Assembly (NCBI RefSeq): GCF_017254915.1
Contig: NZ_JAFKCT010000001.1
Location: forward strand, 496,001-560,000
DNA: 64,000 bases
DNA from: Algoriphagus oliviformis
GTDB lineage: Bacteria; Bacteroidota; Bacteroidia; Cytophagales; Cyclobacteriaceae
Direction: 5' to 3'
Below are positions 34,962 through 44,125 of the stretch, one piece after another. The stretch's first letter is position 1. Each line of letters begins with the position of its first letter. The notes below the pieces were generated by a model. That model was not told the DNA's origin. It did no database searches and was given only the letters and a program-made list of their open reading frames with translations. Made by a program: the position numbers and the translations under genes.

Positions 34962-35714
34962 TTATGAAAACAACAGTCCCCCGTTGATGTCGATGTTGGT
35001 TCCGGTGAGGAAAGACGACTCCGACGATGCCAGGTAGGCGACCAAGTCCGCGACTTCATAGGCTTTGCCTTCTCTGCGCAGCGGCGTGCCCATGGCTACT
35101 TTTTCCCTTACCTCGTCCTTGGTGAAGGTGTCGTGGAAAGTCGTGGCGATCATACCCGGACAAAGGGAATTCACGCGGATGTTTTTCGGTCCCAACTCCT
35201 TGGCCATCGCTCGGGTGAAGGTAATCACGCCGCCCTTGGCAGTAGAATAGGCGGATGCGCCAGGTCCTCCACCGTCTCTACCCGCCTGGGAGGCAAAGTT
35301 GACGATGGACGCTCCGCTTTTCATCAAAGGAACTACCGCCTTGGTCACCAGGAAGTTGGAAGTCAGGTTTAGCTTGATCAGGAAGTTGAAAAAGTCCAGA
35401 TCCATTTCTTCCAGGGTTTTGCGGGCAACTAGGCCTCCGGCCACGTTTACCAAAATATGGACTTCCTCTCCGTAGGCTTCTTTGGCCTTAGCCACGAGAT
35501 TTGCCACCGCCGCCTCGCTGGTCATGTCTCCCTGCACGAGGATGGCATCGCCACCGGCCGACTTGACCTCTTCGAGGGTTTCCTCTGCTTGGTCTGCGTT
35601 GTCAAAGTAATTGATGACGACTTTCGCTCCGAGAGCGGCCAATTTTTTAGATACTTCTTTGCCGATGTCTCTTCCGCCACCGGTTACGATTGCTACTTTT
35701 CCTGATAGGTTCAT
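34962..35714 (-). CDS. SDR-family oxidoreductase, probable DEH (4-deoxy-5-hexoseulose uronate) reductase
   Basis: 250 residues, classical short-chain dehydrogenase: 'VAIVTGGGRDIGKEV' nucleotide-binding loop, 'NVAGG', catalytic Ser in 'NFASQAG', 'YSTAKGG' (Tyr-x3-Lys) and 'VNSLCPGMI'. The generic fold would be called a 3-oxoacyl-ACP-reductase-like protein. Its place as last gene of the alginate locus, 18 bp after the MFS transporter, makes DEH reductase (DEH to 2-keto-3-deoxygluconate) the most likely role, as this is the one step otherwise missing between the lyases/KdgF and KdgK. Coenzyme choice cannot be read with confidence. Assignment of the fold is certain, of the substrate inferential. 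Confidence 0.85.
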   Translation of the reverse strand: MNLSGKVAIVTGGGRDIGKEVSKKLAALGAKVVINYFDNADQAEETLEEVKSAGGDAILVQGDMTSEAAVANLVAKAKEAYGEEVHILVNVAGGLVARKTLEEMDLDFFNFLIKLNLTSNFLVTKAVVPLMKSGASIVNFASQAGRDGGGPGASAYSTAKGGVITFTRAMAKELGPKNIRVNSLCPGMIATTFHDTFTKDEVREKVAMGTPLRREGKAYEVADLVAYLASSESSFLTGTNIDINGGLLFS

Positions 35715-35732
35715 AACTAACTAGATTTAATA

Positions 35733-37019
35733 TTATTGAGAAACTGATTTTTTGATTGGGGTAATTTTTCCGCCCAGCAATCCCAAGGAAAGCAAGGCCA
35801 TAGGAACCAAAGCGGCTCCCAAAACAAAGAATGGTACATAGGAGGTGACCGTGATCACCGGTACAATCCAGGTGGTGATCAATACGCCGAGCACTGCCGC
35901 AGAGCCGCTGACACCGGCAAGCGAGCCGACGGATTTTCCCGAGAAATAGTCACTGGGAAGCGTCTGGATATTGCCGATGGCGACCTGAAACCCAAACAGG
36001 ATCACGGCAATCAGCAGCACGGCTATCAAAGGCGTCGCCGCATAGGCCGTCATCACCAAAGGAGGTAGCATGATCAGACAGCCGAGGTAGATGATGGACT
36101 TTCGGGCTTTGTTGACCGACCAGCCTTTGCGCAGCCAGACTCCCACCAGCCATCCTCCAAAGAGGCTGCCCATGGCGGCACCCACGTAAGGCACCCAGGC
36201 AAACAAACCGATCTGCTTCACGTCAAAGCCAAACTGGTCTGCCAGATAGATCGGCAGCCAAGACACAAAAAGCCACCAGACCGGATCGATGAAAAAGCGC
36301 ATCAGGATGACGGCCCAGCTCTGCCTATGCTTTAGCAATTGGGAAAGGCTGGGGGCATAGTCGTCCTTGGCCGAAACGCTCGCTTCCTGTTCCGGCTTTT
36401 GCCCTTTGAGAATATAGGCACGCTCCTCCTCGGTGATCCATGGGTGGGTGTCCGGGGAAGATTTGTACACGATCAGCCAAGGAATAATCCAGATCAGACC
36501 CAAGGCCGCTACGAGGACAAAGGTGGCCTGCCAACCAATGCTCACATACAGCCAAGCGATGATCGGCGCAGAAATCACCGCGCCCAAAGAAGCGCCTGAG
36601 TTGAAGATCCCCTGTGCCAACGCCCGTTCTTTCACCGGAAACCACTCCGCGTTGCTTTTGGTGGCACCGGGCCAGTTGCCGGCTTCGCCAAAACCCAAGG
36701 TGAAGCGGAAGATCCCGAAGGAAAGCACCGATTTGGCCACCGCATGCAAGGCAATCGAGGCTGACCAGATCAAGATCGACAGGAGAAAGCCCACGCGGGT
36801 ACCCACCTGGTCGAAGATTTTGCCGAAGGCAGTCTGCCCGATCGCATAGGCGATCATGAAGAAGGAGAGGATCAGGGCGTAGTCTTCCTTGCCCATGCCC
36901 AAGTCCTCGGCTATGCCCGGCCACATGACCGCCAGGGCATTTCTGTCAATGTAGTTGATGACGGTGGCCAAGCCGACCAAGCTGACGACCAGCCACCGAA
37001 GTCCTTTTACCTTTTTCAT
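35733..37019 (-). CDS. MFS transporter, ExuT/anion:cation symporter type (uronate uptake)
   Basis: 428 residues, twelve membrane helices. The ACS-family start 'RWLVVSLVGLATVINYIDRNALAVMWP' is typical of ExuT/GudP-like carriers, as are 'GFGEAGNWPGATKSNAEWFP' and 'RALAQGIFNSGASLGAVISAPIIAWL'. It likely imports unsaturated uronate monomer or DEH across the inner membrane with protons. The frame opens at 37097 but the ATG at 37019, two bases after the kdgF stop, gives the normal start. It lies between kdgF and the SDR gene. Confidence 0.9.
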   Translation of the reverse strand: MKKVKGLRWLVVSLVGLATVINYIDRNALAVMWPGIAEDLGMGKEDYALILSFFMIAYAIGQTAFGKIFDQVGTRVGFLLSILIWSASIALHAVAKSVLSFGIFRFTLGFGEAGNWPGATKSNAEWFPVKERALAQGIFNSGASLGAVISAPIIAWLYVSIGWQATFVLVAALGLIWIIPWLIVYKSSPDTHPWITEEERAYILKGQKPEQEASVSAKDDYAPSLSQLLKHRQSWAVILMRFFIDPVWWLFVSWLPIYLADQFGFDVKQIGLFAWVPYVGAAMGSLFGGWLVGVWLRKGWSVNKARKSIIYLGCLIMLPPLVMTAYAATPLIAVLLIAVILFGFQVAIGNIQTLPSDYFSGKSVGSLAGVSGSAAVLGVLITTWIVPVITVTSYVPFFVLGAALVPMALLSLGLLGGKITPIKKSVSQ

Positions 37020-37021
37020 AC

Positions 37022-37375
37022 TCACTTCTTTTCTGTAGCAAAGAAGTCCTCGCGGATAGGACTGAACACATCGATCAATACGCCCGGCTCCAGGCAAACC
37101 GCCCCGTGGGGAGCGTGGGGAGGGATGTAAAATCCATCACCCGCCTTGAGGACTTTTTTGACTCCATTGACTTGGACTTCAAAAGCCCCCGACTCCACAT
37201 AGGTCGCCTGGCTGTGAAAATGGTCGTGTATAGGTCCGATACTGCCTTTTTCGAAGGACACTTTTACGATTAAAATGTGGTCATCATGGCCCAGGATCTG
37301 TCTTTTGACCCCCTCGCCCACGACTTCCCATTGGATTTCTTCCCCGTTCTGGAATACCTCACTTTGAAATTTCAT
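37022..37375 (-). CDS. kdgF: KdgF-like cupin, uronate ring-opening
   Basis: 117 residues, a single cupin. Metal ligands are visible in 'HDHFHSQATYVESG' (H-x-H then Gln) and in 'YIPPHAPHG'. This is the KdgF type, which speeds conversion of 4,5-unsaturated galacturonate or mannuronate/guluronate monomers to linear DEH. Position between the PL17 lyase and the uronate transporter fits exactly. It is separated from PL17 by 29 bp and from the MFS gene by two. Confidence 0.9.
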   Translation of the reverse strand: MKFQSEVFQNGEEIQWEVVGEGVKRQILGHDDHILIVKVSFEKGSIGPIHDHFHSQATYVESGAFEVQVNGVKKVLKAGDGFYIPPHAPHGAVCLEPGVLIDVFSPIREDFFATEKK

Positions 37376-37404
37376 CTGCTCGTTTTTTAGGATTAATGAT
37401 TTGC

Positions 37405-39510
37405 TTACTCCACCGGATAGGATCTGCTGCCAGCGTCCTTGGTGGTAATTTCGATGTATTTTTTGCCGCCTTTCTCGATGAGTTCGAGGCTTTGGATTTG
37501 GTTGGAGGCGTTTACCGTCAGCTCGTTTTTGGAGTCAAATGACCCGTGGGTCTCTAGGGCAGACAGGAAATAGTGATTGCCTCTGCCTTGGCTCCTGAGG
37601 ATCAAAGCCCGCTCAGATCGCAGGTTGAAATCAGGATCATTGGCTCCCAGCTCCACCATGATCAGCTCGTCCGAAGCGCTGGTCTTGGTGCTCCAGGTGT
37701 AAAAGCGGTCTTTTAGAAGCCAGGTAAATTGGCTGAGTTTTTCATGGGCCTTGCCTTGGGCCAGATTCCAAAGGTGCTCGTAGCCGTTGCTTTTTCCCAG
37801 AGGGAGCAACTGGCTCTTGTTTGCAGCCAAGGGCGTGTTGAGGTAGATGATCTGGCCATTGAAGTGCAAAGGCAGGTCGTATTGGTGCTGCTCTTCGCTT
37901 TGGACTTCGAAAAGGTCTAGGATCAGCGGGTACTCAAAGGCCGGATCTTGGATCTGAAACATCGTTCGCTTGAAGGCCACCCCCGGATAGACCTCCTTGA
38001 GCACTGCACTGGCCCACTGGAAATCCGGATTGGAAATGTCAAAACTCAACTCCGTCGGAAAGGCGTTTTCCGCAATGGAATACTTGCCGTTGAAGTGCGA
38101 TTTCTCGTCCACGACCACCGTGTTGTGGGCGATGGACTGCTTGGCCCAGGAGTTGTTTTCCGGCAGGTAGTGCCCGCCATACTTCGCCTCAATGTTCAAA
38201 AAGCGCGCAGCCCCATAGTCCCGGATCACCTCTTCCCCATTGTCGTAGAACAGCCAGGTCAACTTATCGTAGTGCCCATGTCCCATGCCTTGGGCGGTGT
38301 ATTTGTAGACCAAGGCAGAATTGCTTTTTTCGGACTCCGCACGGAAAATGGCCAAGCCGCCCTGATCTCCTTTTTCCCCGTCACGAAACCGCTTGGACTG
38401 GAATGCAAAGGGCTTTTCCTTTCCCTCGCTTAAAGCCTGGGCCACCTCAAATCCGGCATCTATCGGAGCAAAATTCCCCTGGTACTTGGCGAAGGAGAGC
38501 AGGCGGGGATCTTGGGTGATGCTATAGGCGATGTCCACCCCAAAGACCATTTCAGAGGTCTTGAGGTTTTTCTCCTTCAGCGCATCATTGATGGGGAAAA
38601 AGAATCCCCCATACGTCAGGTCAATGGCCGCGTAGATGGCCTTGATCAGGATGGAATCCCGATAATCAAAGATTTTCAACTCAGGATTGTTGATCGCCAC
38701 TGCCTGCGCGAAAACCACGAAGGGAAGCAAGGCATAGCGCTGGTAATAGGGACCCTCGGAGTAGTATCCATCCGGGGAAAAGAGCTGGTCCAACTGCTTG
38801 ATAAAGCCTCCGGATTGATCTTTGGCAGTACCGTAGAGGGCCATTTTCACCCAATTTTCATCCTCCAGACTATAGCCGGCCATGCCCACGGCGGCTACCG
38901 CCCAGGTACCGTGGTTGTGGATTTTGTTGAAGGTCTCGGCTCCGTCCACGCTGAGGAAGTCCACGTAGGGCTGGAACAGGTCCGCCTTGAGGTATCTCCT
39001 ATCCTCCTCGCTGAGGTAGGGCTTGATGGCATCGAATCCCTGGATGCTGTACACCAGCCAAACGGCCTCGTTCAGGCTTTGCCAGAAGAGCTTGCCGGGA
39101 GTCTGTTCCTTTTTCTCGGGGTGGAGCGGCAGAGTCCTGTAGATCTTGGCATAGGCAAAAAGCAGGTTTTTGGCGTGCTCGGCGTACTTGCTGTCGTCAG
39201 TCAGCTGGTAAAGAATCCCTCCGTAAAAGATGGAAAGCTGGTTGGCCTTGTGCTGCTCGTGCGTGTAGCCTCCACCGGCATCCTTGGGCATCGGCACCTG
39301 GATAGGCTGCCCGAGTTCGGCGTCGATTTTCTGCTTGATCTGTGCGATTTCCTGCACAGAGGTTGGTTTTTCGGCCAGCAGGCGGGTGTAGTCCTTCACC
39401 CCCTTGTCAGTCAGCAGGAGATTGCTCTGGGAAGTGGGTGTCACTTGCTGGGCAAAGGCAGCGCCCATTCCCATCCAAAAAACCAAGGCTATGATTCGTA
39501 GGCTATTCAT
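37405..39510 (-). CDS. PL17 exo-type oligoalginate lyase
   Basis: 701 residues. A signal peptide ends near 'AAFAQQ'. An (alpha/alpha)6 domain (~25-370) carries the PL17 catalytic residues: N199 and H200 in 'HNHGTW', Tyr256 in 'GYYSEGPYYQRYA' and a His in 'GMGHGHYDKLTW' of the C-terminal heparinase II/III beta-sheet domain. In the family the enzyme releases unsaturated monomer from the end of alginate oligomers. With no lipoprotein Cys it is likely periplasmic. The frame extends to 39654, but ATG 39510 starts the signal peptide and overlaps the PL6 stop by four bases (ATGA), so the pair is coupled. Confidence 0.93.
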   Translation of the reverse strand: MNSLRIIALVFWMGMGAAFAQQVTPTSQSNLLLTDKGVKDYTRLLAEKPTSVQEIAQIKQKIDAELGQPIQVPMPKDAGGGYTHEQHKANQLSIFYGGILYQLTDDSKYAEHAKNLLFAYAKIYRTLPLHPEKKEQTPGKLFWQSLNEAVWLVYSIQGFDAIKPYLSEEDRRYLKADLFQPYVDFLSVDGAETFNKIHNHGTWAVAAVGMAGYSLEDENWVKMALYGTAKDQSGGFIKQLDQLFSPDGYYSEGPYYQRYALLPFVVFAQAVAINNPELKIFDYRDSILIKAIYAAIDLTYGGFFFPINDALKEKNLKTSEMVFGVDIAYSITQDPRLLSFAKYQGNFAPIDAGFEVAQALSEGKEKPFAFQSKRFRDGEKGDQGGLAIFRAESEKSNSALVYKYTAQGMGHGHYDKLTWLFYDNGEEVIRDYGAARFLNIEAKYGGHYLPENNSWAKQSIAHNTVVVDEKSHFNGKYSIAENAFPTELSFDISNPDFQWASAVLKEVYPGVAFKRTMFQIQDPAFEYPLILDLFEVQSEEQHQYDLPLHFNGQIIYLNTPLAANKSQLLPLGKSNGYEHLWNLAQGKAHEKLSQFTWLLKDRFYTWSTKTSASDELIMVELGANDPDFNLRSERALILRSQGRGNHYFLSALETHGSFDSKNELTVNASNQIQSLELIEKGGKKYIEITTKDAGSRSYPVE

Positions 39511-41720
39511 TTCTGGTTCTGTTTTTTGGCATGGATGAGGGCAGGAGTATCCTGGTAGTTGTTTTCTGAAAAGCAGGTAAAAGGCTTGCCCACCAGCTCG
39601 GTGACTTTGACCGGAGCAGAGGCGGCTAGGTTGTTTTTGGAAAAGACCAACCACTGCACGCCGACCAGGCTAAAGGAGGCGGATTCCTTGTTTCGGCTGC
39701 TCTTTCCAGAGTTTTTCACCGCGTTGTTTTCGGCGATGAAGTAGGGTCCAAAGGTGCTTTCGTCCGTTCCGCCGCGATAGACATCCGCGACCATGCCCCC
39801 GACATCTTCAAACTGATTGCCGGTGAGGATCACATACTCCGCGTTGTATTTGCCGAGGTCCTCGATCTCCTTGCGCAGGGAAAGTACCGAGCCGGTAAAC
39901 TGTCGGAACTCCGAATTCCTGATTTCGACGGTGTCGGCGAAGCTCGCCGGAGACGCTTCCAGAAAGTTGAAGGAATGGTTGACGTTCATCTCGCTGAATC
40001 TGGAGTTGAGGACTTTCAGCTTGTAGTTGTGCAGGGTGCCGGAGCGGTTGATTTTGATGACGGCATTCCCGGCGGCATCGGCAGATTTTTCCCCTGTGAC
40101 TTCGATGCCTTCCAAGCTCAGGGAGCCCCCGTCGTAGAGTTCGAAAAGATGGGTTCCCACGAAGCTGATCTCTACCTTTTTCTCCGAGCGAAAGCTGATC
40201 GGAAACGTGATGTCCAAGACCTTGGTCTGCTCGAAAACGCCTTCGTCCAAGAGGATCACGTCTCCAGCTTTGGCCGAATTCAGCGCTTCGGAGAGCGTGT
40301 TCAGGCCTGGAGCGACCGGAATACTTTTCCCCGTGCCAAACACGACCTCCTTGGATGACTTAGGATACCACGTCGGGCCGGTCTCGGAAATAGCCAAGAC
40401 CTTCAAGTCCCTTGGCGCTCCGGCTTGGATGCTGAGGTCGCTTGGATAGAGCAGGCCATTAGAGCCCTTTTCCATCTTGATTTTTTGGGTGACTACACCC
40501 TTTCCCCCCGCGGAGGCCTTGAAGTTGGCCAGGTTTCCCTGAAAGCTGATCCCGTCGATTTGGTCGTAAACTTTGAAAAGGTCTACTCCGTCCGCGGAAT
40601 AAAGCAGATTGTCGGCAAAGGAGCTCTCGACAGGTACGGCAGTCCTTTCTGCGTCGCTTCCGACTGCCAGCTCGATCTTCGCCACGTTCACCAAGGTGTT
40701 GTGGGAGATTTGGGCGTTTTTGACCTGGTGGTATCGGTTGATGGAGGAATTGGGCACCCCGTTCATGACGGCGATCCCAGCCCTAAACTCCTCTCCGCGC
40801 AGCTCCTGAAAATAGTTGCCGACGATCTTTTGGTCGGCATTGATCACGCGTACGCCTCCGGTTTCGGACTTGCCATTTCCCAAGAAGACGTTCCTTTCCA
40901 CCACGTTTCCGTTGCCATGGCGGAGGGTGAGGGAGCCTTTGGATTCAAAGAAGACATTGCCTCGGATGATATTTCCTCCGGACTTGATCGAGATAATTTC
41001 CGTCTCTCCATTACACTTGTCGAAGAAGTTGTTTTCGATGACCGTATTGGAATTGGTCAGGGAGTAGGTGCTCGTGCCCACGCGGAGCGTCTCTCCTCCA
41101 TTGGAGCCGAGGACAGGACGGGGGCCGAAGTAGTTGTGGTCGATTTGATGGCGGTTGTCTTGGCTTTCTTCGGAATTCAGCCTCACCGCCATGGTCACGC
41201 CCACGTTTCTCTTGCCTTCGATATGATTGTGGTCAAAGCGGTTGTTTTTCCCAAACATCATCACCCAAGAATCTTGGGCATTTCTGTCGGGATTGTTGAA
41301 GTTGTCGATGACGCACTCGGTCACCCTGGAATTGTAAGCGAGGGTTTTGCTGTCGATGCTGAAGGAAATCACCTCAGAAGAGGGAGTCCAGCCATTCTGG
41401 AAAACCAAGCCTTTCACCACCAGGTATTCGCCCCCGATTCGCAGGTTGGACCTGCCTTCCAAAAAGACCTTTCCCGGAGTCTCGGCGATCAGCACGATGG
41501 GAGCCTCTTGCGTTCCCTTTCCCTTGAAAACCAACTCAGCGTCCTTCCAAATGCCGTTGGCCAGCATCAGCGTGTCGCCCGGCTGGAGACTTTTCAGGGC
41601 TTGGTGGTACTCTTCGAGAGTTCGAACTAGGACGGGTTTTTCCCCGGCAAAAGCTCCACCACTGACCAGAAACAGTAGGATCAGTAGGGGGAAAAACAAA
41701 TGTGTGGCTTTAGTTTTCAT
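39507..41720 (-). CDS. PL6 alginate lyase (two beta-helix domains)
   Basis: 737 residues. A signal peptide ends at 'GAFAG'. Residues ~30-430 form the catalytic right-handed parallel beta-helix of the chondroitinase-B/PL6 family, with the Lys of 'ETEIISIKSGGN' and the Arg of 'GSLTLRHGNG' as Bronsted base and acid. 'NGIWKDAELVFKGKG' and 'HNHIEGKRNVGVTMAVRLN' are also typical. Residues ~470-720 are a second beta-helix without those residues, as in two-domain PL6 members. It cleaves poly-MG or poly-G alginate. The gene overlaps the end of the upstream lyase by 11 bp (ATGAAAACTAA). Confidence 0.93.
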   Translation of the reverse strand: MKTKATHLFFPLLILLFLVSGGAFAGEKPVLVRTLEEYHQALKSLQPGDTLMLANGIWKDAELVFKGKGTQEAPIVLIAETPGKVFLEGRSNLRIGGEYLVVKGLVFQNGWTPSSEVISFSIDSKTLAYNSRVTECVIDNFNNPDRNAQDSWVMMFGKNNRFDHNHIEGKRNVGVTMAVRLNSEESQDNRHQIDHNYFGPRPVLGSNGGETLRVGTSTYSLTNSNTVIENNFFDKCNGETEIISIKSGGNIIRGNVFFESKGSLTLRHGNGNVVERNVFLGNGKSETGGVRVINADQKIVGNYFQELRGEEFRAGIAVMNGVPNSSINRYHQVKNAQISHNTLVNVAKIELAVGSDAERTAVPVESSFADNLLYSADGVDLFKVYDQIDGISFQGNLANFKASAGGKGVVTQKIKMEKGSNGLLYPSDLSIQAGAPRDLKVLAISETGPTWYPKSSKEVVFGTGKSIPVAPGLNTLSEALNSAKAGDVILLDEGVFEQTKVLDITFPISFRSEKKVEISFVGTHLFELYDGGSLSLEGIEVTGEKSADAAGNAVIKINRSGTLHNYKLKVLNSRFSEMNVNHSFNFLEASPASFADTVEIRNSEFRQFTGSVLSLRKEIEDLGKYNAEYVILTGNQFEDVGGMVADVYRGGTDESTFGPYFIAENNAVKNSGKSSRNKESASFSLVGVQWLVFSKNNLAASAPVKVTELVGKPFTCFSENNYQDTPALIHAKKQNQK

Positions 41721-43980
41721 GGTTAATTTGGGTCGGTTGGGTACTCAGCGTCAGCGTTCCGGTGCTGCTTTCCAGCGGGATCGGGTTTGGCTCAAAGGAT
41801 TTTAGCTCCATTCCCTTTTCGCCTAAGACCACTTGGATATCTACCGGCTTGGAGGATTGAAGGCTCAGGTTTTCGGACTGGATGCCACGCATGCCCAGGA
41901 GAAGCAGGAGGTCTCCCTTTCTCAGGATCTGGTCTGCCAGGAACTTGGAGCCCTTCAGCTCCAGACTTTGGCGATGGACTTCCCAGTCCCCAAGGAGGAT
42001 TTTTGCGGCAGCGTCCACCGCGGAAGTCCTGTCCTGAAAGGAATCATAAGGCCTGAGTAGGGTCACAAAGTCCAAGGACGGCGTGGGCTCGGAACGGAAA
42101 GTCACCCGGTTTTTCCCGTTTATTCCGGCGACGTCGGCCCCAGCTAGCTGGGATCCCAATTGGATCAGGTCCATGCCTGAGCCGTCCGCCTGACTGGATC
42201 TGGCCAAAATCGGCCCAGACTCCAGGGAATAGTTGCCTTGGAAGTTTTGATAATACACGTGGTTTTGATCACCGGAAAAGCGGTCCCGTACCAGCCAAAA
42301 CTCGCCGGGGAAGAAGTAAACGCTTCGCTCGTAGCCGACGCCAAGATCTTGGTATCCGTCATGGGTGCCCCGGAAGGCCTGGATTTTTCCCTTTGGCTCC
42401 CAGAGCAACACCTCGGCTTTCGGCAGCTTGCCAAATTTCCCAAAACCGCTTCCCCCTTGATTGCCGGTCCATTCCTGACCTTGGGGAATGGAGTCCACCA
42501 AGGCGACGTTTTTGGCCCAGGAGTTTTTGAAAAAGGGAAACTCAGGCTCAGGGTAGCGCACCTGATAGTTGGGCACGAGCATTTCCCCGTTTGCGAAAAG
42601 CTGAAGCCCCAACACGTCCCCGTGCTGGTGGTCGGGCTTTTCCTTGGACACCCCGGTGCTGATGAGGAGGTATTGGTCGCTTTCCTTCCAGCCTTCACGG
42701 AAAACGTAATATCCTGTGGCCTCCAGTGCAGTGGATTTCCCAGTCGGCTTGGTCTCCGTCTTTGCGCGAAGCCTGCCCAAATCGACTTGGGAAAGCAGCC
42801 AGTAGTATTCCTCGGAAGGGTTGGAGCTTGCGAAAAATCCAAACTCAGGGTCGGAAAAAAGCGCATATCCCAAGGCCATGACCTCATCCAGCTGGTTCAT
42901 GGTAGCCATGGGCTGGTCGGTATCGTCTTGGATCACCGGCGCCATCTTGTTTGGCAGGGCCAGAGTCACCATCGCCTCAAACATGCCCCGGAGCTTTCCC
43001 TCCCACGCTTTGGGGATAGGATTGCCCGTGATTTGGGCCAATTTGAAAACCCGGAAATAGTTGTCGATATCGCCGACATGGTAGTGGAACGAGCGCTCAA
43101 ACTGGAAACCGTCTGCATTGACCTCGAGGTCCAAGTGCTGTCCAAGGTTTGCGAGGGCGAAGTCGTAGTATGTTTTGGTCGCCTCAAATTCCGGATACAT
43201 CATGGCGATCACGGCCAGGGCGACCATGCCTTTGGTCTGGTGGTTGCCAAACTGGAATTTCTGGTTGGTCTGGTAGAGCACTTCCGCGTGGTGGAGAAAA
43301 GTGCGGAGCAACGTGATCTGGTCCTCGTCGCTATACTCGGGAGAAGCCAGAAAGAGGTGGTGGGTGAGCACCCAGTTTTCCATGCGGTTGCCTCCGCGGA
43401 AGCTTTCATAAGCCCCATTTCCGTCAGCAATCAACTCGACGGCTCCGTTTTGATAGGCTTGATTCAGGCTCTTGGCCTGGGAAGTGAAGTAGGGCAGCAG
43501 TTCTTTTTTGTCCAAAAGGAAATAGCTGAAGGCAAAATCTCCGGCCTTGTGCTGGCGAAAGAGGTGGCGGATCTCGTAGGCGGTGACCTCCTTTCCCTGC
43601 TTGTTGGTGAAGGGAAGCTTCCAGTCCGTCTCCGCGTGGTACAGCTCCGTGTGCGAATCAGCGTCTTTGAGATGGTTTTTGGCTGCGTTGGGATAGAGCT
43701 GCTGGTATTCTTTGAGCCTTACGGGAATGTTTTCCCAGTTAAAATAAAATCTGTTTTTGGCTTTTTCCCGGAAGTAAGCCGCCAATTCCCGGCGTGCTTC
43801 TGCGGTATTTCCCTGGGCATAGTTCGCCTTGATCCTGTCCACATGGGGGATGCTCTGGGGCAGCTGCGCAAAAAAATCCTTTTCCTCCGACAGGGGATAC
43901 AGCCCAGTCTCGCTTTGGGCCAGGGCACCCGTGCAAACCGTGAAAAGAATGAAAACCAGAAAGTCTCTGAATCTACGCAT
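41710..43980 (-). CDS. Heparinase II/III-fold polysaccharide lyase, subfamily not certain
   Basis: 756 residues. Signal peptide ending at 'GALAQ', then an N-terminal all-helical toroid (Hepar_II_III_N: 'FFAQLPQSIPHVDRIKANYAQGN', 'RFYFNWENIP') and a C-terminal beta-sandwich. Candidate catalytic residues are N246/H247 ('QFGNHQTKGM'), Tyr300 ('ERSFHYHVGD') and a His in 'KPDHQHGDVLG'; their spacing fits the lyase fold. It is clearly different from the PL17 gene next to it. Place in the locus predicts alginate or oligoalginate as substrate (PL15- or PL39-like options), but I cannot settle the family. ATG 43980 starts the signal; the frame opens earlier at 44094. Confidence 0.8.
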   Translation of the reverse strand: MRRFRDFLVFILFTVCTGALAQSETGLYPLSEEKDFFAQLPQSIPHVDRIKANYAQGNTAEARRELAAYFREKAKNRFYFNWENIPVRLKEYQQLYPNAAKNHLKDADSHTELYHAETDWKLPFTNKQGKEVTAYEIRHLFRQHKAGDFAFSYFLLDKKELLPYFTSQAKSLNQAYQNGAVELIADGNGAYESFRGGNRMENWVLTHHLFLASPEYSDEDQITLLRTFLHHAEVLYQTNQKFQFGNHQTKGMVALAVIAMMYPEFEATKTYYDFALANLGQHLDLEVNADGFQFERSFHYHVGDIDNYFRVFKLAQITGNPIPKAWEGKLRGMFEAMVTLALPNKMAPVIQDDTDQPMATMNQLDEVMALGYALFSDPEFGFFASSNPSEEYYWLLSQVDLGRLRAKTETKPTGKSTALEATGYYVFREGWKESDQYLLISTGVSKEKPDHQHGDVLGLQLFANGEMLVPNYQVRYPEPEFPFFKNSWAKNVALVDSIPQGQEWTGNQGGSGFGKFGKLPKAEVLLWEPKGKIQAFRGTHDGYQDLGVGYERSVYFFPGEFWLVRDRFSGDQNHVYYQNFQGNYSLESGPILARSSQADGSGMDLIQLGSQLAGADVAGINGKNRVTFRSEPTPSLDFVTLLRPYDSFQDRTSAVDAAAKILLGDWEVHRQSLELKGSKFLADQILRKGDLLLLLGMRGIQSENLSLQSSKPVDIQVVLGEKGMELKSFEPNPIPLESSTGTLTLSTQPTQINHEN

Positions 43981-44125
43981 AAAATTATTCGCCATTTGGC
44001 CAGCAGCACCCCAGTCCAAAATGGCTTTGGGGATATCTAAGAGGGAATAGGGGGCGATCTGGTTAAACCCAAAAACCTGCTTGATCGCCCCCACCCACTC
44101 TATCTACAATTAGGTTTGGTTGTCT

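Noticed and set aside
42238..44040. 600-residue open frame on the plus strand
   Set aside because: Antisense to the heparinase II/III-type lyase, with no domain or signal; the minus-strand gene has clear motifs.
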